A model generated the notes under the pieces. The model saw only the letters and a program-made list of their open reading frames with translations. It searched no databases and was not told the DNA's origin. Shown here piece by piece: positions 1-10,518 of a stretch of 64,000 bases of DNA. The position numbers and the translations under genes are program-made. Positions within the stretch are counted from its first letter, which is position 1. Every line of letters starts with the position of its first letter. Source of the stretch: Bryobacteraceae bacterium (GTDB taxonomy: Bacteria; Acidobacteriota; Terriglobia; Bryobacterales; Bryobacteraceae); NCBI GenBank assembly GCA_041394945.1, contig JAWKHH010000003.1, positions 496,001 to 560,000 of the forward strand. The letters are read 5' to 3'.

Positions 1-1903
1 TGGCCGACGGAGTCAGCCAGCCGCCGCCGTCGGCGGTGTAGTGGATCAGCGTCCAGTTGATGGAGCCGGATCCGGCGTTTCGCAATTGGAGAGACTGCGG
101 CGGAGGCGCCACGCCGCCGGTCTTGAACGAGAAGCTCATTTCGCCGGGCGTGTTGTCGAATCCGGTAGCGCCTGCGGCCGTCACGGTGAGCGTCACCGGC
201 ACCGTGATCGACATGAAACCGGTCTGAGCCGTTGCCACCACTTGGCCGGTGTAGGTGCCGACGGGCAGCGTCGGCGCGGCGACGATATTGACGCGGATTG
301 CCTGGGGCGTGCCGCACAGGTTGCAGCTATTCCAACTCACGTTGGTCGCCGAGAGCCAACTTCCTCCGGTGGCGGTGGTGGTGCTGACCGTGAAGTTGAG
401 ATTGGCGCCGGTCCGGCCGAAGGTGATGGTTTGGGATAGCGGATTAGCCCCGCCGAACTGCTTGACGAACGCGATCGGGTTCACCTGGGACAGGACGTTG
501 TCGCCCACGGTGACAGCCACCGGAACGGTCACGCGCGTGCCATTGCCTCGAAACTCGAGCAGCGCGATGTGTGTGCCTGCGAGCAGTCCGGCGTCCGGAA
601 GGTTGTTGACGGTGACGCCAAGGGTAATCGTGGTTGGTGCGCTACCCGACAGCGCCGAAACGGTGAGCCAGTTACCTCCATCGGCGGTGACAGCGGTCCC
701 GGTCCAGGAGAGGGCGCCGGCGTTTCCGTTGCGGATCTGAATCGACTGCGGCGCGATGCTGGTTCCACTGGTCGCCATCGAAAAGCTGACTTGGCCGGCC
801 ATGTTGTCGAGGTAAGCGCTGCCTGCCGGCGCCACCACCATGATCACCGGGATCGTCATCGCCTGCGTACCCGTCTGGGAGGTGACCACGACTTGACCGG
901 TATACGTGCCCGCCGCGAGGGCCGCGCTCGGATTGATCGACACACGAAAGGTCTGCGGGGTGGCGCAGAGATTGCATCCGTTCCAGCTCACGTTGGATAC
1001 CGTGAGCCAGTCGCCCCCGATGCCGGTGGCTTTGGCGACGGTGAAGTTGAAGGCCGATCCATTGCTTGCCACCGTGATGGTCTGCGGATTTGCGTTAGCG
1101 CCGCTGAACGGCTTGGTGAAGCTGAGTGTGTTGATCTGGCGGAACGCCGGGTCGCCGACGACCACGACAACCGGGACGGTAACGTTGCCCGAACCCGTCT
1201 GAAACAGGAGCCGCCCGATGTAGGAGCCGGCCGTATTCCCACCGCCGGGAAGGCTCGCCTTGTTGATGGTAAACGTCACCTCCGAGGGCGCGGCGCCGCT
1301 GGTGGCTGACGCGCTGATCCAGCCGCTGCCGTGCGCCGTGGTCGTCGACAGGGTCCAGTTGAGGGTGCCTGGACCGGCGTTGCGGACGGAGATTGCCTGC
1401 GTAGGAGGGGCCGTGCCGCCCGTCTTCATGAAGAAACTGAGCTGGCCGGGCAGGTTATCGAAGTACCCGCTGCCCGCGGCCGCGATGGTGAGCGTCACCG
1501 GGATGACCATGGTGGTGCTGCCCGGCGAGCTGGTCACCGTGATCTGCGCCGTATAGACTCCGGCGGCAAGCGCGGCGCTCGGGTTGACAATGGCGGTGAG
1601 CGCCTGCGGTGTGGGGCAGGTGCTGCACCCGTTCCAGCTCTGGTTCTGCACCGTGAGCCAGGAGCCGCCGCTGATCGCCGTCACGGAGCGGGTGAAATTG
1701 AACGCGGCTCCCGTGGACGCGATGGTCACAGTCTGCGGCAGAGGGTTGGCCCCGCCGAACGTCTTCGCAAAGTTGAGCCCGGCCACCGGCGCGAACGATT
1801 GCGCGGACGCTCCGGCGCTCAGCAGCGTCAAGGCCGCCAGAAGGCGCGCCATGGCGCCGAATCGTGATTTCTTCTCCGCCTTGCAGGTCTGTTCGATACG
1901 CAT
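1..1903 (-). CDS. Secreted BACON-like repeat protein (partial, C-terminus beyond window)
   Basis: Reading the minus strand from ATG at 1903 (GAGGG five bases upstream) the frame stays open to base 1, so at least 634 residues are present and the C-terminus is missing. A signal peptide is visible (hydrophobic ARLLAALTLLSAGASA). The rest is an alternation of two ~105-residue beta-rich modules: an A module with the motif SWLTVxNxSWNxCxxC and a B module starting YFDNxPGQxSF and containing W(I/L)(S/T). The A+B pair recurs about every 650 bases (A motifs near 1630, 985 and 333). This resembles BACON/Ig-like domains of secreted Acidobacteriota proteins. Function is unknown; adhesion or carbohydrate binding is only a guess. 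An alternative ATG at 1852 would shorten the N-terminus but keep the signal peptide. Confidence 0.8.
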   Translation of the reverse strand, partial: MRIEQTCKAEKKSRFGAMARLLAALTLLSAGASAQSFAPVAGLNFAKTFGGANPLPQTVTIASTGAAFNFTRSVTAISGGSWLTVQNQSWNGCSTCPTPQALTAIVNPSAALAAGVYTAQITVTSSPGSTTMVIPVTLTIAAAGSGYFDNLPGQLSFFMKTGGTAPPTQAISVRNAGPGTLNWTLSTTTAHGSGWISASATSGAAPSEVTFTINKASLPGGGNTAGSYIGRLLFQTGSGNVTVPVVVVVGDPAFRQINTLSFTKPFSGANANPQTITVASNGSAFNFTVAKATGIGGDWLTVSNVSWNGCNLCATPQTFRVSINPSAALAAGTYTGQVVVTSQTGTQAMTIPVIMVVAPAGSAYLDNMAGQVSFSMATSGTSIAPQSIQIRNGNAGALSWTGTAVTADGGNWLTVSALSGSAPTTITLGVTVNNLPDAGLLAGTHIALLEFRGNGTRVTVPVAVTVGDNVLSQVNPIAFVKQFGGANPLSQTITFGRTGANLNFTVSTTTATGGSWLSATNVSWNSCNLCGTPQAIRVNIVAAPTLPVGTYTGQVVATAQTGFMSITVPVTLTVTAAGATGFDNTPGEMSFSFKTGGVAPPPQSLQLRNAGSGSINWTLIHYTADGGGWLTPSA

Positions 1904-2039
1904 GATTCCCTCGGGAGCAATCAGTATAGCCTCCAAGGGGCAGGCGGCGGAAGTGTTCAAAAGTGACCGAATGCGGCGGGAGTGTGAGGATTCGTACCGA
2001 AGCAGTACTGTAGCTCCCGGCTCGCCGGTAGGGGCGATA

Positions 2040-5000
2040 CTACGGTACCGTGACGATGCCCATCGGCTCCCAGCCGGAGTTCCCTTCATTGATGTCGCGG
2101 GCGGCCAGATAAATGATGCGTTCGCCTTTGAACGCTGTTTTCCAGTGGAATTTGAGCGTGAAGATCAGATTCTTGCCGTCCGGAACGATGCTGGAGCCAT
2201 CGGCATCGATAGTGCACTGGCTATTCGATGCAGTACCAAAACTTGGGATGTTGATGGCTCCGGCGAAGGGACCGCCTGCGTCGCCGGTGTCGTTCACCAG
2301 CACAGCGGTGGCGGCGTTGCGAACCAGCGCGACATAGCAGGCGTTGCGCCCGTCGATCGAATCGTTCACCAGGATATTGAGAACGTCGAAGTGGAGCGGC
2401 CCGAGAGTGTCGTAGTAGGTGGCGGTGAGAGTGACGGTGTTTCCGTTGAAGCTGCGGGGCGAGAGGCTGACGACGCCCGGTGTCGGAATCACGGCGCCAG
2501 GAACCGTCCATACGCCCTTGGCGCGCCAGCCGCTGTTGTTGCCATCCACATCCCGCACCGCCAGGTACATCACCTTGTTGCCGGCGAAAGGCGCCAGGAA
2601 GCGGAGCTTCAGCTTGACGATGAGACGGGTTCCGGTGCGCAGCACTGACGAGCCTTCGCCATCGACGGCGCACTGGGTGTTGGAGATCGAGGCCGTGGAT
2701 GGAAGCGCCAATCCTCCCGCGAACGGCCCTCCTCCGGCGCCTGCGTCGTTCACCAGGAACACGGAACCGGTGGGCGTGATGGCGAGATAACAGGCCTGCC
2801 GGCCATCAATGGCGGAGTTGATCAACAGGTTGGCCACGGCGATGGTGTTGGCGCCGGCCGAATCGTCGAAGGTCAGGGTGAACAGTTGCTCCGAGCCGGT
2901 ATTGGCGAAGGGCGCCAGATCGATTACCGATGGGACGGCGTCTTCCTGCCGAATCGCAACGCTGGTGAACGCGACGGTGACCGAACCATTGCGGACGGCT
3001 GAGCTCGCGGTCGCGTGGAAGTTCACGGAGCCGGATCCGGCGCCCGGTCCGCTTCCGGAGATCCAGCCGTCATTGGAATGGCCGGTCCACGGACAGCCGG
3101 CTTGGGTGAACACGCTCACGGTGAAACTTCCGCCGGATAGAGGGATGGTGAGAGGATTGGGCAGCACCGCGTACGTGCACGTGAGGGCGCTGAAACTCGC
3201 CGTGTAGGTGGCGGCGGCGGCGGGAGTGGCGAACGTCTGCTCTTTGGCGCCGCCGGGAGCGCCGGTCCAGGAAAGCCAGGTCAGCGTCTGGTTGCCGGGC
3301 AACTGCTGGAGTTCGTCGGCGCCGATGGTGTGCTGGACCCCCGGCATCCAAAGGAAGGTTTTGGGCGTGGCGATGCGCGCGCCGTCGACAATGACCACCG
3401 CGCCTGGGATATTCGACTGGACTGTGACCGCGACCGGCGCCGGTCCATCGGCAAGCGCGGCCACGAACCCTTCGTTCTCGGCGAAAGAGAAGTCCATCGC
3501 GCCAGGGGTGACGGGGAAGTTCAGCGAGTCGGTGTTGCCGGCGACGAAAAGCACATTCGAATCGCCGAATCCGACCGCGGTGGCGACATCGTTGAGCGTG
3601 CCGCCGAGGAAAGTGGAATCAAGTAACGCCGACCCGGAGGCATTCAAACGAAGCGCAACGGCATCGTCGAATCCGCGGAGGGCCGGCTGCGGGGCGGCAA
3701 CGGTGGGAAAGTCAGTCGAGTTCGATGAGCCGCCGATGGCGACGATGCCGCCTGGTCCGAGGGCGATCACGTGGCTGGTCTCCGCCGCCGACCCGCCGAT
3801 GAAAGTGCTCCAGACGAGCGTGGAGCCGGTGAACTTGGAGACGAAGATATCGGAGGGGCCGCCGATGGTTGGATCGTAGGCTCCCGGCGTAGTGGGAAAG
3901 TCGGGTGAGAGCGTTTCGCCGGTCACGTACACCGACCCGGATCCATCAATGGCGATCCCGCGCACCGCCTCCGTGCTCGCGCCGCCCAGGTACGTGGAGG
4001 TGACGATCTCGCGGGTGATCAGGTTGAACTTCGTAAGGAATCCATCGGTACTGTGGGGCGCGGCCTGAAAGGCGTTGACCACGGGAAAGTCGCCCGAGAA
4101 CGTCGTGCCGCCTACCCAGGCGTTGCCGGCTCCGTCGGCGGCAAGCGCCCAGACGTTTTCCACGGAGGCGCCGCCGAGATAAGTTCCGAACTGCAGCACC
4201 AACAGGCCCTGCGTAAACCGTGCGAGGAAGACGTCGCTGTTGTCAAGCGTGGAGTCCGTGGCGTTCTCGAGCGGGATGTCGGTGGAGATCGTGTTTCCGG
4301 CGATGACGATTCCGCCCGCGCTGTCGACGGCGATCTGCAAGCCGTCGTCCTGCACCGAACCGCCATAGTACGTCGAGCGGATCAACTGGCCATTGTGCGC
4401 GAACAGGCGCGCCACCACCGCGTCGAAGCCGCCGCGATTCGCCGGCTGAAACGAGCCCGTGGTCGCCGGAAAGTCTTCCGATGCCGAAGTGCCGACAACC
4501 ACCAATTCCCCCGCCAACGCGTTGTAGGCGATATCCTGGCCTTGGTCGACGCCCGAGCCGCCCACGAACACCGAGTAGACGAGCGCGGACCCGTCGGCGG
4601 TGTAGCGGGTGATGAAGATATCGGTGAAGCCCCGGTTGACCGGATCGCCGGCGAAGTTCGTGGACGAGGTGGTGCCGACGATGATCGGCTGGCCGCCGAG
4701 CACCACCATGCCGTTGATCTGCTCCTGGCCGTTGCCGCCGAGGAATGTGGCGAAGACGACCACGGGGTCGATCACCAGATCCGCATCGCGCCGGTATTCG
4801 CCGACGTCGAAGCGCACCTGGTCGCCGTCGACGCGGAAGCCTCCGGAGACCGCGACTCGTTTGCCGTCGATGGTCTGGTAGATCGATGGACGCCGGTGGA
4901 CCAGTTCGCCGGCGTGCAGGTCGCCCGCGGCGTCTACAGACAACGGCGCGCCCTCGAAGCGGAGCTCAATGGTTCCAGGGTCGGCGCCCGGATGCACGAC

Positions 5001-5417
5001 GAAGTCGTACTCCACGAGATCGCCGCCGTGATAAACAAGATCGATGCCTTCGTAGATGCCGGGCTGCTCCAGCCGCGCGAAATGGGGAACGCCGGTGATC
5101 CAGCGAGAACGGTCCGCGCCGCGATAGTAATGGCTCACACCGGCCAGCCGGTCCGTTCCGCGGAGGGAGGCGTCGCGTCCGCCCGCGACACTCATCCGGA
5201 TTCCGCCATTCTTCGAGACAGCGTCCATGCCGGTGGATGTGACATGCAGAACGGCGTCACCCTGTCGGGCGAGAAAGAGGGTCTCTGCCGCCGCCTGGCC
5301 GAGGTTCTTCTCAAAGGAAATGGGAGCGCGAGCGGGCGATCCCACCCCCGCGGCCCAGACGGCGGCCGGTACAAGCGCTAGGCCGGAGAGCGCGGAAACG
5401 ATGGGACGCTGGAACAT
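2040..5417 (-). CDS. Secreted SBBP beta-propeller repeat protein with duplicated C-terminal domain
   Basis: 1125 residues from ATG 5417, chosen because AAGGG lies six bases upstream and a signal peptide (FQRPIVSALSGLALVPAAVWA) follows at once; the open frame upstream to 5516 has no such features. Residues ~30-240 form the conserved N-terminal domain often found ahead of SBBP repeats (ISFEKNLGQ...). Residues ~240-660 contain about eight SBBP repeats, each with a TFLGG/TYLGG/TYYGG motif followed by a VAGxT or VVGTxxS turn, predicting a beta-propeller. Then comes a short BACON-like segment and two tandem ~145-residue domains that share INSAIDGR/VNDSIDGR, ACY, VNDxGxxGGPFAG, a C(A/T)(V/I)DxxGSS stretch and (V/I)YLAxRD. 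Probably exported to the surface; no enzymatic motif seen. Confidence 0.88.
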   Translation of the reverse strand: MFQRPIVSALSGLALVPAAVWAAGVGSPARAPISFEKNLGQAAAETLFLARQGDAVLHVTSTGMDAVSKNGGIRMSVAGGRDASLRGTDRLAGVSHYYRGADRSRWITGVPHFARLEQPGIYEGIDLVYHGGDLVEYDFVVHPGADPGTIELRFEGAPLSVDAAGDLHAGELVHRRPSIYQTIDGKRVAVSGGFRVDGDQVRFDVGEYRRDADLVIDPVVVFATFLGGNGQEQINGMVVLGGQPIIVGTTSSTNFAGDPVNRGFTDIFITRYTADGSALVYSVFVGGSGVDQGQDIAYNALAGELVVVGTSASEDFPATTGSFQPANRGGFDAVVARLFAHNGQLIRSTYYGGSVQDDGLQIAVDSAGGIVIAGNTISTDIPLENATDSTLDNSDVFLARFTQGLLVLQFGTYLGGASVENVWALAADGAGNAWVGGTTFSGDFPVVNAFQAAPHSTDGFLTKFNLITREIVTSTYLGGASTEAVRGIAIDGSGSVYVTGETLSPDFPTTPGAYDPTIGGPSDIFVSKFTGSTLVWSTFIGGSAAETSHVIALGPGGIVAIGGSSNSTDFPTVAAPQPALRGFDDAVALRLNASGSALLDSTFLGGTLNDVATAVGFGDSNVLFVAGNTDSLNFPVTPGAMDFSFAENEGFVAALADGPAPVAVTVQSNIPGAVVIVDGARIATPKTFLWMPGVQHTIGADELQQLPGNQTLTWLSWTGAPGGAKEQTFATPAAAATYTASFSALTCTYAVLPNPLTIPLSGGSFTVSVFTQAGCPWTGHSNDGWISGSGPGAGSGSVNFHATASSAVRNGSVTVAFTSVAIRQEDAVPSVIDLAPFANTGSEQLFTLTFDDSAGANTIAVANLLINSAIDGRQACYLAITPTGSVFLVNDAGAGGGPFAGGLALPSTASISNTQCAVDGEGSSVLRTGTRLIVKLKLRFLAPFAGNKVMYLAVRDVDGNNSGWRAKGVWTVPGAVIPTPGVVSLSPRSFNGNTVTLTATYYDTLGPLHFDVLNILVNDSIDGRNACYVALVRNAATAVLVNDTGDAGGPFAGAINIPSFGTASNSQCTIDADGSSIVPDGKNLIFTLKFHWKTAFKGERIIYLAARDINEGNSGWEPMGIVTVP

Positions 5418-5523
5418 AATTACCCTTTTGCGTTTTATCTCAATATAGTGCCCCGATGCAAGCCCCTGGGCGGGTGGGGCCGATTGAGGGGAAGAAACAG
5501 GTTCCATTCCGGCCACGCCATGG

Positions 5524-5529
5524 TATGAT
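5524..5529 (+). promoter_or_regulatory. Possible -10 element of kdsB promoter
   Basis: TATGAT ends five bases before the GTG start of kdsB. No convincing -35 hexamer is seen 16-18 bases upstream. If used, transcription would begin at or next to the start codon, so kdsB could be translated from a leaderless mRNA; no Shine-Dalgarno sequence precedes the GTG. Confidence 0.35.
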
Positions 5530-5534
5530 CGAAC

Positions 5535-6275
5535 GTGCCCGATCGAGTTCTGGGTGTGATCCCCGCCCGGTTCCAGTCTTCTCGATTCCCTGGCAAAGCT
5601 CTCGCCTCACTCGCCGGTAAACCCATCATCCAGCACGTTTATGAAAAAACGTTGCAATCGCGTGTTTTGAGCGGCGTCGTGATCGCCACCGACGACGACC
5701 GGATCGCCGCCGCCGCCCGGGGTTTCGGCGCCGAAGTCGCCATGACCCGCGCCGACCATCCCTCCGGCACGGATCGCGTCGCCGAGGCCGCCGCCCTCGA
5801 TTCGGCATCGATCGTTGTCAACATCCAGGGCGACGAGCCGCTCATCGACCCCGCCGCCATCGACTCCGCCGCGCGCTGTCTTCTCGACGACCCTGCACTG
5901 CCCATGGCCACGCTCGCCAAGCGGATCAGCCATCCCGACGAGATCACCAACCCGAACGTGGTGAAAGTGGTGAGCGCGCTCTCCGGCGACGCGATTTACT
6001 TTTCCAGAAACCCGATTCCCTACGATCGCGCCGGTGGCGCGGTCTATTTCAAACACATCGGTCTCTACGTCTATCGCCGCGATTTTCTGCTCGGCTACTC
6101 CGCCCTACCCGTGGGCCCGCTCGAAAAGGTGGAGTGCCTGGAGCAATTGCGCGCGCTCGAGAACGGATTTCGCATTCGCGTCGTCGAGACCAGCTACGAT
6201 TCCATCGGCGTCGACACGCCGGAAGACCTGGAAACGGTCTCGCGCCTGTTCGGCGCAGCGGCGGCCAAGCGATGA
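5535..6275 (+). CDS. kdsB: 3-deoxy-manno-octulosonate cytidylyltransferase
   Basis: 246 residues. KdsB joins Kdo to CMP from CTP, activating it for transfer to lipid A in the cytoplasm. The N-terminus VLGVIPARFQSSRFPGKAL is the family's nucleotide-binding signature, followed by IIQHVYEK, ATDDDRI, NIQGDEP and YKHIGLY-like (FKHIGLYVYRR) motifs; the length is typical. Start is GTG 5535 because an in-frame TGA at 5526 excludes anything earlier. It lies 33 bases upstream of pyrG, whose product supplies its CTP, and ahead of kdsA, which makes the Kdo precursor, so the three probably form one operon. Confidence 0.96.
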   Translation: MPDRVLGVIPARFQSSRFPGKALASLAGKPIIQHVYEKTLQSRVLSGVVIATDDDRIAAAARGFGAEVAMTRADHPSGTDRVAEAAALDSASIVVNIQGDEPLIDPAAIDSAARCLLDDPALPMATLAKRISHPDEITNPNVVKVVSALSGDAIYFSRNPIPYDRAGGAVYFKHIGLYVYRRDFLLGYSALPVGPLEKVECLEQLRALENGFRIRVVETSYDSIGVDTPEDLETVSRLFGAAAAKR

Positions 6276-6308
6276 GCAGATCAACATGAGGTAAGCGAAG
6301 GGAGGGGA

Positions 6309-7932
<1,624 letters not shown>

Positions 7933-7943
<11 letters not shown>

Positions 7944-8715
7944 GCTTTTGCTCATCGCCGGTCCGTGCGTGATCGAGAGCGAGGATCACGTCCACATGCT
8001 CGCCGGACGCATTCGCGCAATCGCCGGCGAGTTCGTCTTCAAGGCCTCGTTCGATAAAGCCAACCGGTCCAGCATCGGCTCCTACCGCGGACCGGGACTT
8101 GACGAGGGGCTTCGCATTCTCGGCGGGTTGAAGCGCGAGGGCTATCGCGTCCTCACCGACATTCACGAACCGGCGCAGGCGGAACCTGCCGCAGCGGCCT
8201 GCGATATCCTCCAAATTCCCGCGTTTCTGTGCCGCCAAACCGATCTTCTGGTTGCCGCCGGACACACGGGGCGGACCGTGAATATCAAGAAGGGGCAGTT
8301 CGTGGCTCCGCACGATATCCGCCACGCCGCGGACAAAGTGGCGTCAACCGGCAACAACGACATCATCCTCACTGAACGCGGAACGTCGTTCGGGTACAAC
8401 AATCTGGTGGTCGACATGCGCGGACTCGCCCTCATGCGTGGGTTCGGATGGCCGGTTGTGTTCGACGCGACGCATTCGGTGCAGTTGCCCGGCGGCGCCG
8501 GTTCGGCATCCTCGGGGCAGCCGGAGCATATCGAGACGCTTGCCCGCGCGGCGGCAGGCGCCGGCATCGACGGGCTGTTCGTCGAAGTGCACCAGGAGCC
8601 GTCCCGCGCCCTCTCCGACGGCGCGAACGCGCTCCACATCGACCGCCTCGCGGGCCTTCTCGAGAGCGTCCGCGCGATTCATGCGCTGGTCGGTGGGTTC
8701 ACCGCCCCGTTGTAG
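7933..8715 (+). CDS. kdsA: 3-deoxy-8-phosphooctulonate synthase (metal-dependent type)
   Basis: 260 residues. It condenses phosphoenolpyruvate with arabinose 5-phosphate to Kdo-8-phosphate. Motifs: LLIAGPCVIES near the N-terminus, FKASFDKANRSS, LTDIHEP, QIPAFLCRQTDLL, NIKKGQF, ERGTSFGYNNLVVDMR, FDATHSVQLPGG and FVEVHQEP. The Cys in AGPC, with the later His, Glu and Asp, matches the metal-dependent class (as in Aquifex) rather than the E. coli type, which has Asn at that site. ATG 7933 overlaps the end of pyrG by 11 bases, implying translational coupling. Its last 17 bases overlap the convergent sialidase-like gene. Confidence 0.96.
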
Positions 8716-10501
8716 GCGCGCCTGCCCGGTAGTTCCCCACCGCCTCCGACGTCCTGAGCGCCCGCCCATACATCCGCAGGCCGAGCACGCCTTCTCCCTT
8801 CCGCATTGCGCCTCCCTCGATCCCCCGGAAATACGGACTGAACCGGCCCCACCCGAACTGCCGCTCCTCGCCGCCGTCGTTGAGTCTGCCGTCGACGACA
8901 AACGAGATGATCTTGGGCCCGCCGTCGACGATCGCCACTACGTGATGGACGCCGCTGCCGGAGAGCGCGCCCCGGTCGCTACGCCAGCGATTCTCCATGC
9001 GTCCGTCGTTCATCACCAGTTCCACCGCGCCGCCCTCGACGGTGGCCAGCGCGATGCCCTTCCCGTCCTCGCCGCGATTGTCCACGAACACCCGATTCGG
9101 AGGGAACGAACCAAAGCGCACCCACAGATCGAGCGTGAAACCGCCGCGCAGATCCTCGGCGCCGTGGCCACCCGGCTTCCGACGGGCGAACGCGGGCAGC
9201 GGAACCCCAGCGCCGAGCAACCCGTCGCCGGCCACGCCGCCAGCCCCCTGATTCCAAAGTCCTTCGATCAACTTCGGGTCCACCTCATGCACGCGCGCGA
9301 TCTCCTTCTGCGTCTCGGTGAGGTAATAATGCCCATCCTCCTCGACGAAATCCGGGTAGCTCATGCGTTCGACGGGGTCATCATCATAAAGGACGATCTC
9401 GGGTTCGTTCCAGAGGATCACCTTGCCACGCGGGGAGTCCGCCTCTTCGCCACCGGAAAGCCAAACCGGGTTGCGATCCTCGTAGGCGATGGAGCGCCGC
9501 CGCGGATGCTCTCGGATGAACCGCCCGCCGTGATTGTGGAACCAATAGAGGAACTTTCCGTTGGACGCGCGCCAGGCGAAATTCGCCGCGCGGGGGTGCT
9601 TCATCAGCCGGCCATCGGCGTATCGCATGTATTGCGACGGCTCCCAGGTCCGCCCGCCGTCGCGGCTGTAGGTGTGCGCGGCATGGCCGTCGATGGTGCG
9701 GAAGACGCAGAACAGAGACCCGTCGCTGAGTTCGGAGAAGCTGTGCTCGGCGGCCACCGTCCCGCCTCCCTCCGGCGCACGAATACCGCGGTCGCCCTCG
9801 GGCAGCGTCTCCCAGGTGAGCTTCGCCGCATCGCGTTCGGTAAGGATGTTCGCGCTGCGGAGCAGAACACCCTCGTTCGACGTGAAGAACCCCTCGCCGA
9901 ACCCGCCCACCTTGTGCAGCGGCACATAGCCGGCGCCCCGATGCGAGAACGCCTTGCCGACGTTCCAGAAGAACTTCAGCTTCCCCTGATAAGGGTTTCG
10001 GCGGTCAATTTCGAAATCGCGCTGAGCGATATCGTAGCGCCGGGCAGACCAGCTACGCCCGTGATCGTCGCTGTACTTGAACACGAAGTGGCCGAGGCTG
10101 TCGACCCGCCGCACCTTGCCGTCGCGGTAGGCGGGCTTGTCGCCGATCACTTCGCGGACGTTGTCGGTATTGTGGTTGTAGAAGACGTAAACGCGGCCAT
10201 AGGGGACCTTCAGGAGCACGGCGTAGGAAGCCTCGGGTCCGCTCGAGGGCTCGACGTCGACGAGGTCGGTCCAGGTACGGCCGCGGTCGGTGCTGCGGCG
10301 GGTGACGATATGCTGGCCGCCGGCGCCTTCCTGGCCGGGTCCGGTGGTGATCACGCACAGCCACGCGCCATCATCGGTCTTCACGATGTACGGTTGGTCA
10401 GCGTACCCTTCGTCGGGGATCACGCTGCCGCTGGTGATGTTACGCGGATCGGCGGCGGCGAGCGTGGCGGCGGCCGAGAGGAGCAGAATCGAACGGACCA
10501 T
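8699..10501 (-). CDS. Secreted sialidase-like BNR-repeat protein with C-terminal LamG-type domain
   Basis: 600 residues from ATG 10501, where a signal peptide begins (VRSILLLSAAATLAAA). The N-terminal ~400 residues are a six-bladed sialidase-type propeller with clear Asp-box motifs: STDRGRTW, SDDHGRSW and SRDGGRTW. Residues ~430-600 look like a concanavalin/LamG sandwich (FTLDLWVRFG, HHVVAIVDG, VVDGRLND). Sialidase or another exo-glycosidase activity is possible, but I do not see the full Arg triad assigned, so substrate is unknown. The start lies 17 bases from the start of the divergent kinase gene. Confidence 0.88.
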   Translation of the reverse strand: MVRSILLLSAAATLAAADPRNITSGSVIPDEGYADQPYIVKTDDGAWLCVITTGPGQEGAGGQHIVTRRSTDRGRTWTDLVDVEPSSGPEASYAVLLKVPYGRVYVFYNHNTDNVREVIGDKPAYRDGKVRRVDSLGHFVFKYSDDHGRSWSARRYDIAQRDFEIDRRNPYQGKLKFFWNVGKAFSHRGAGYVPLHKVGGFGEGFFTSNEGVLLRSANILTERDAAKLTWETLPEGDRGIRAPEGGGTVAAEHSFSELSDGSLFCVFRTIDGHAAHTYSRDGGRTWEPSQYMRYADGRLMKHPRAANFAWRASNGKFLYWFHNHGGRFIREHPRRRSIAYEDRNPVWLSGGEEADSPRGKVILWNEPEIVLYDDDPVERMSYPDFVEEDGHYYLTETQKEIARVHEVDPKLIEGLWNQGAGGVAGDGLLGAGVPLPAFARRKPGGHGAEDLRGGFTLDLWVRFGSFPPNRVFVDNRGEDGKGIALATVEGGAVELVMNDGRMENRWRSDRGALSGSGVHHVVAIVDGGPKIISFVVDGRLNDGGEERQFGWGRFSPYFRGIEGGAMRKGEGVLGLRMYGRALRTSEAVGNYRAGAPTTGR

Positions 10502-10518
10502 TGTGTGATGATAGACCC

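Noticed and set aside
4053..5381. 442-residue plus-strand open frame opposite the SBBP protein
   Set aside because: Arg/Val/Asp-rich shadow of a repeat protein; no ribosome site or recognisable domain.
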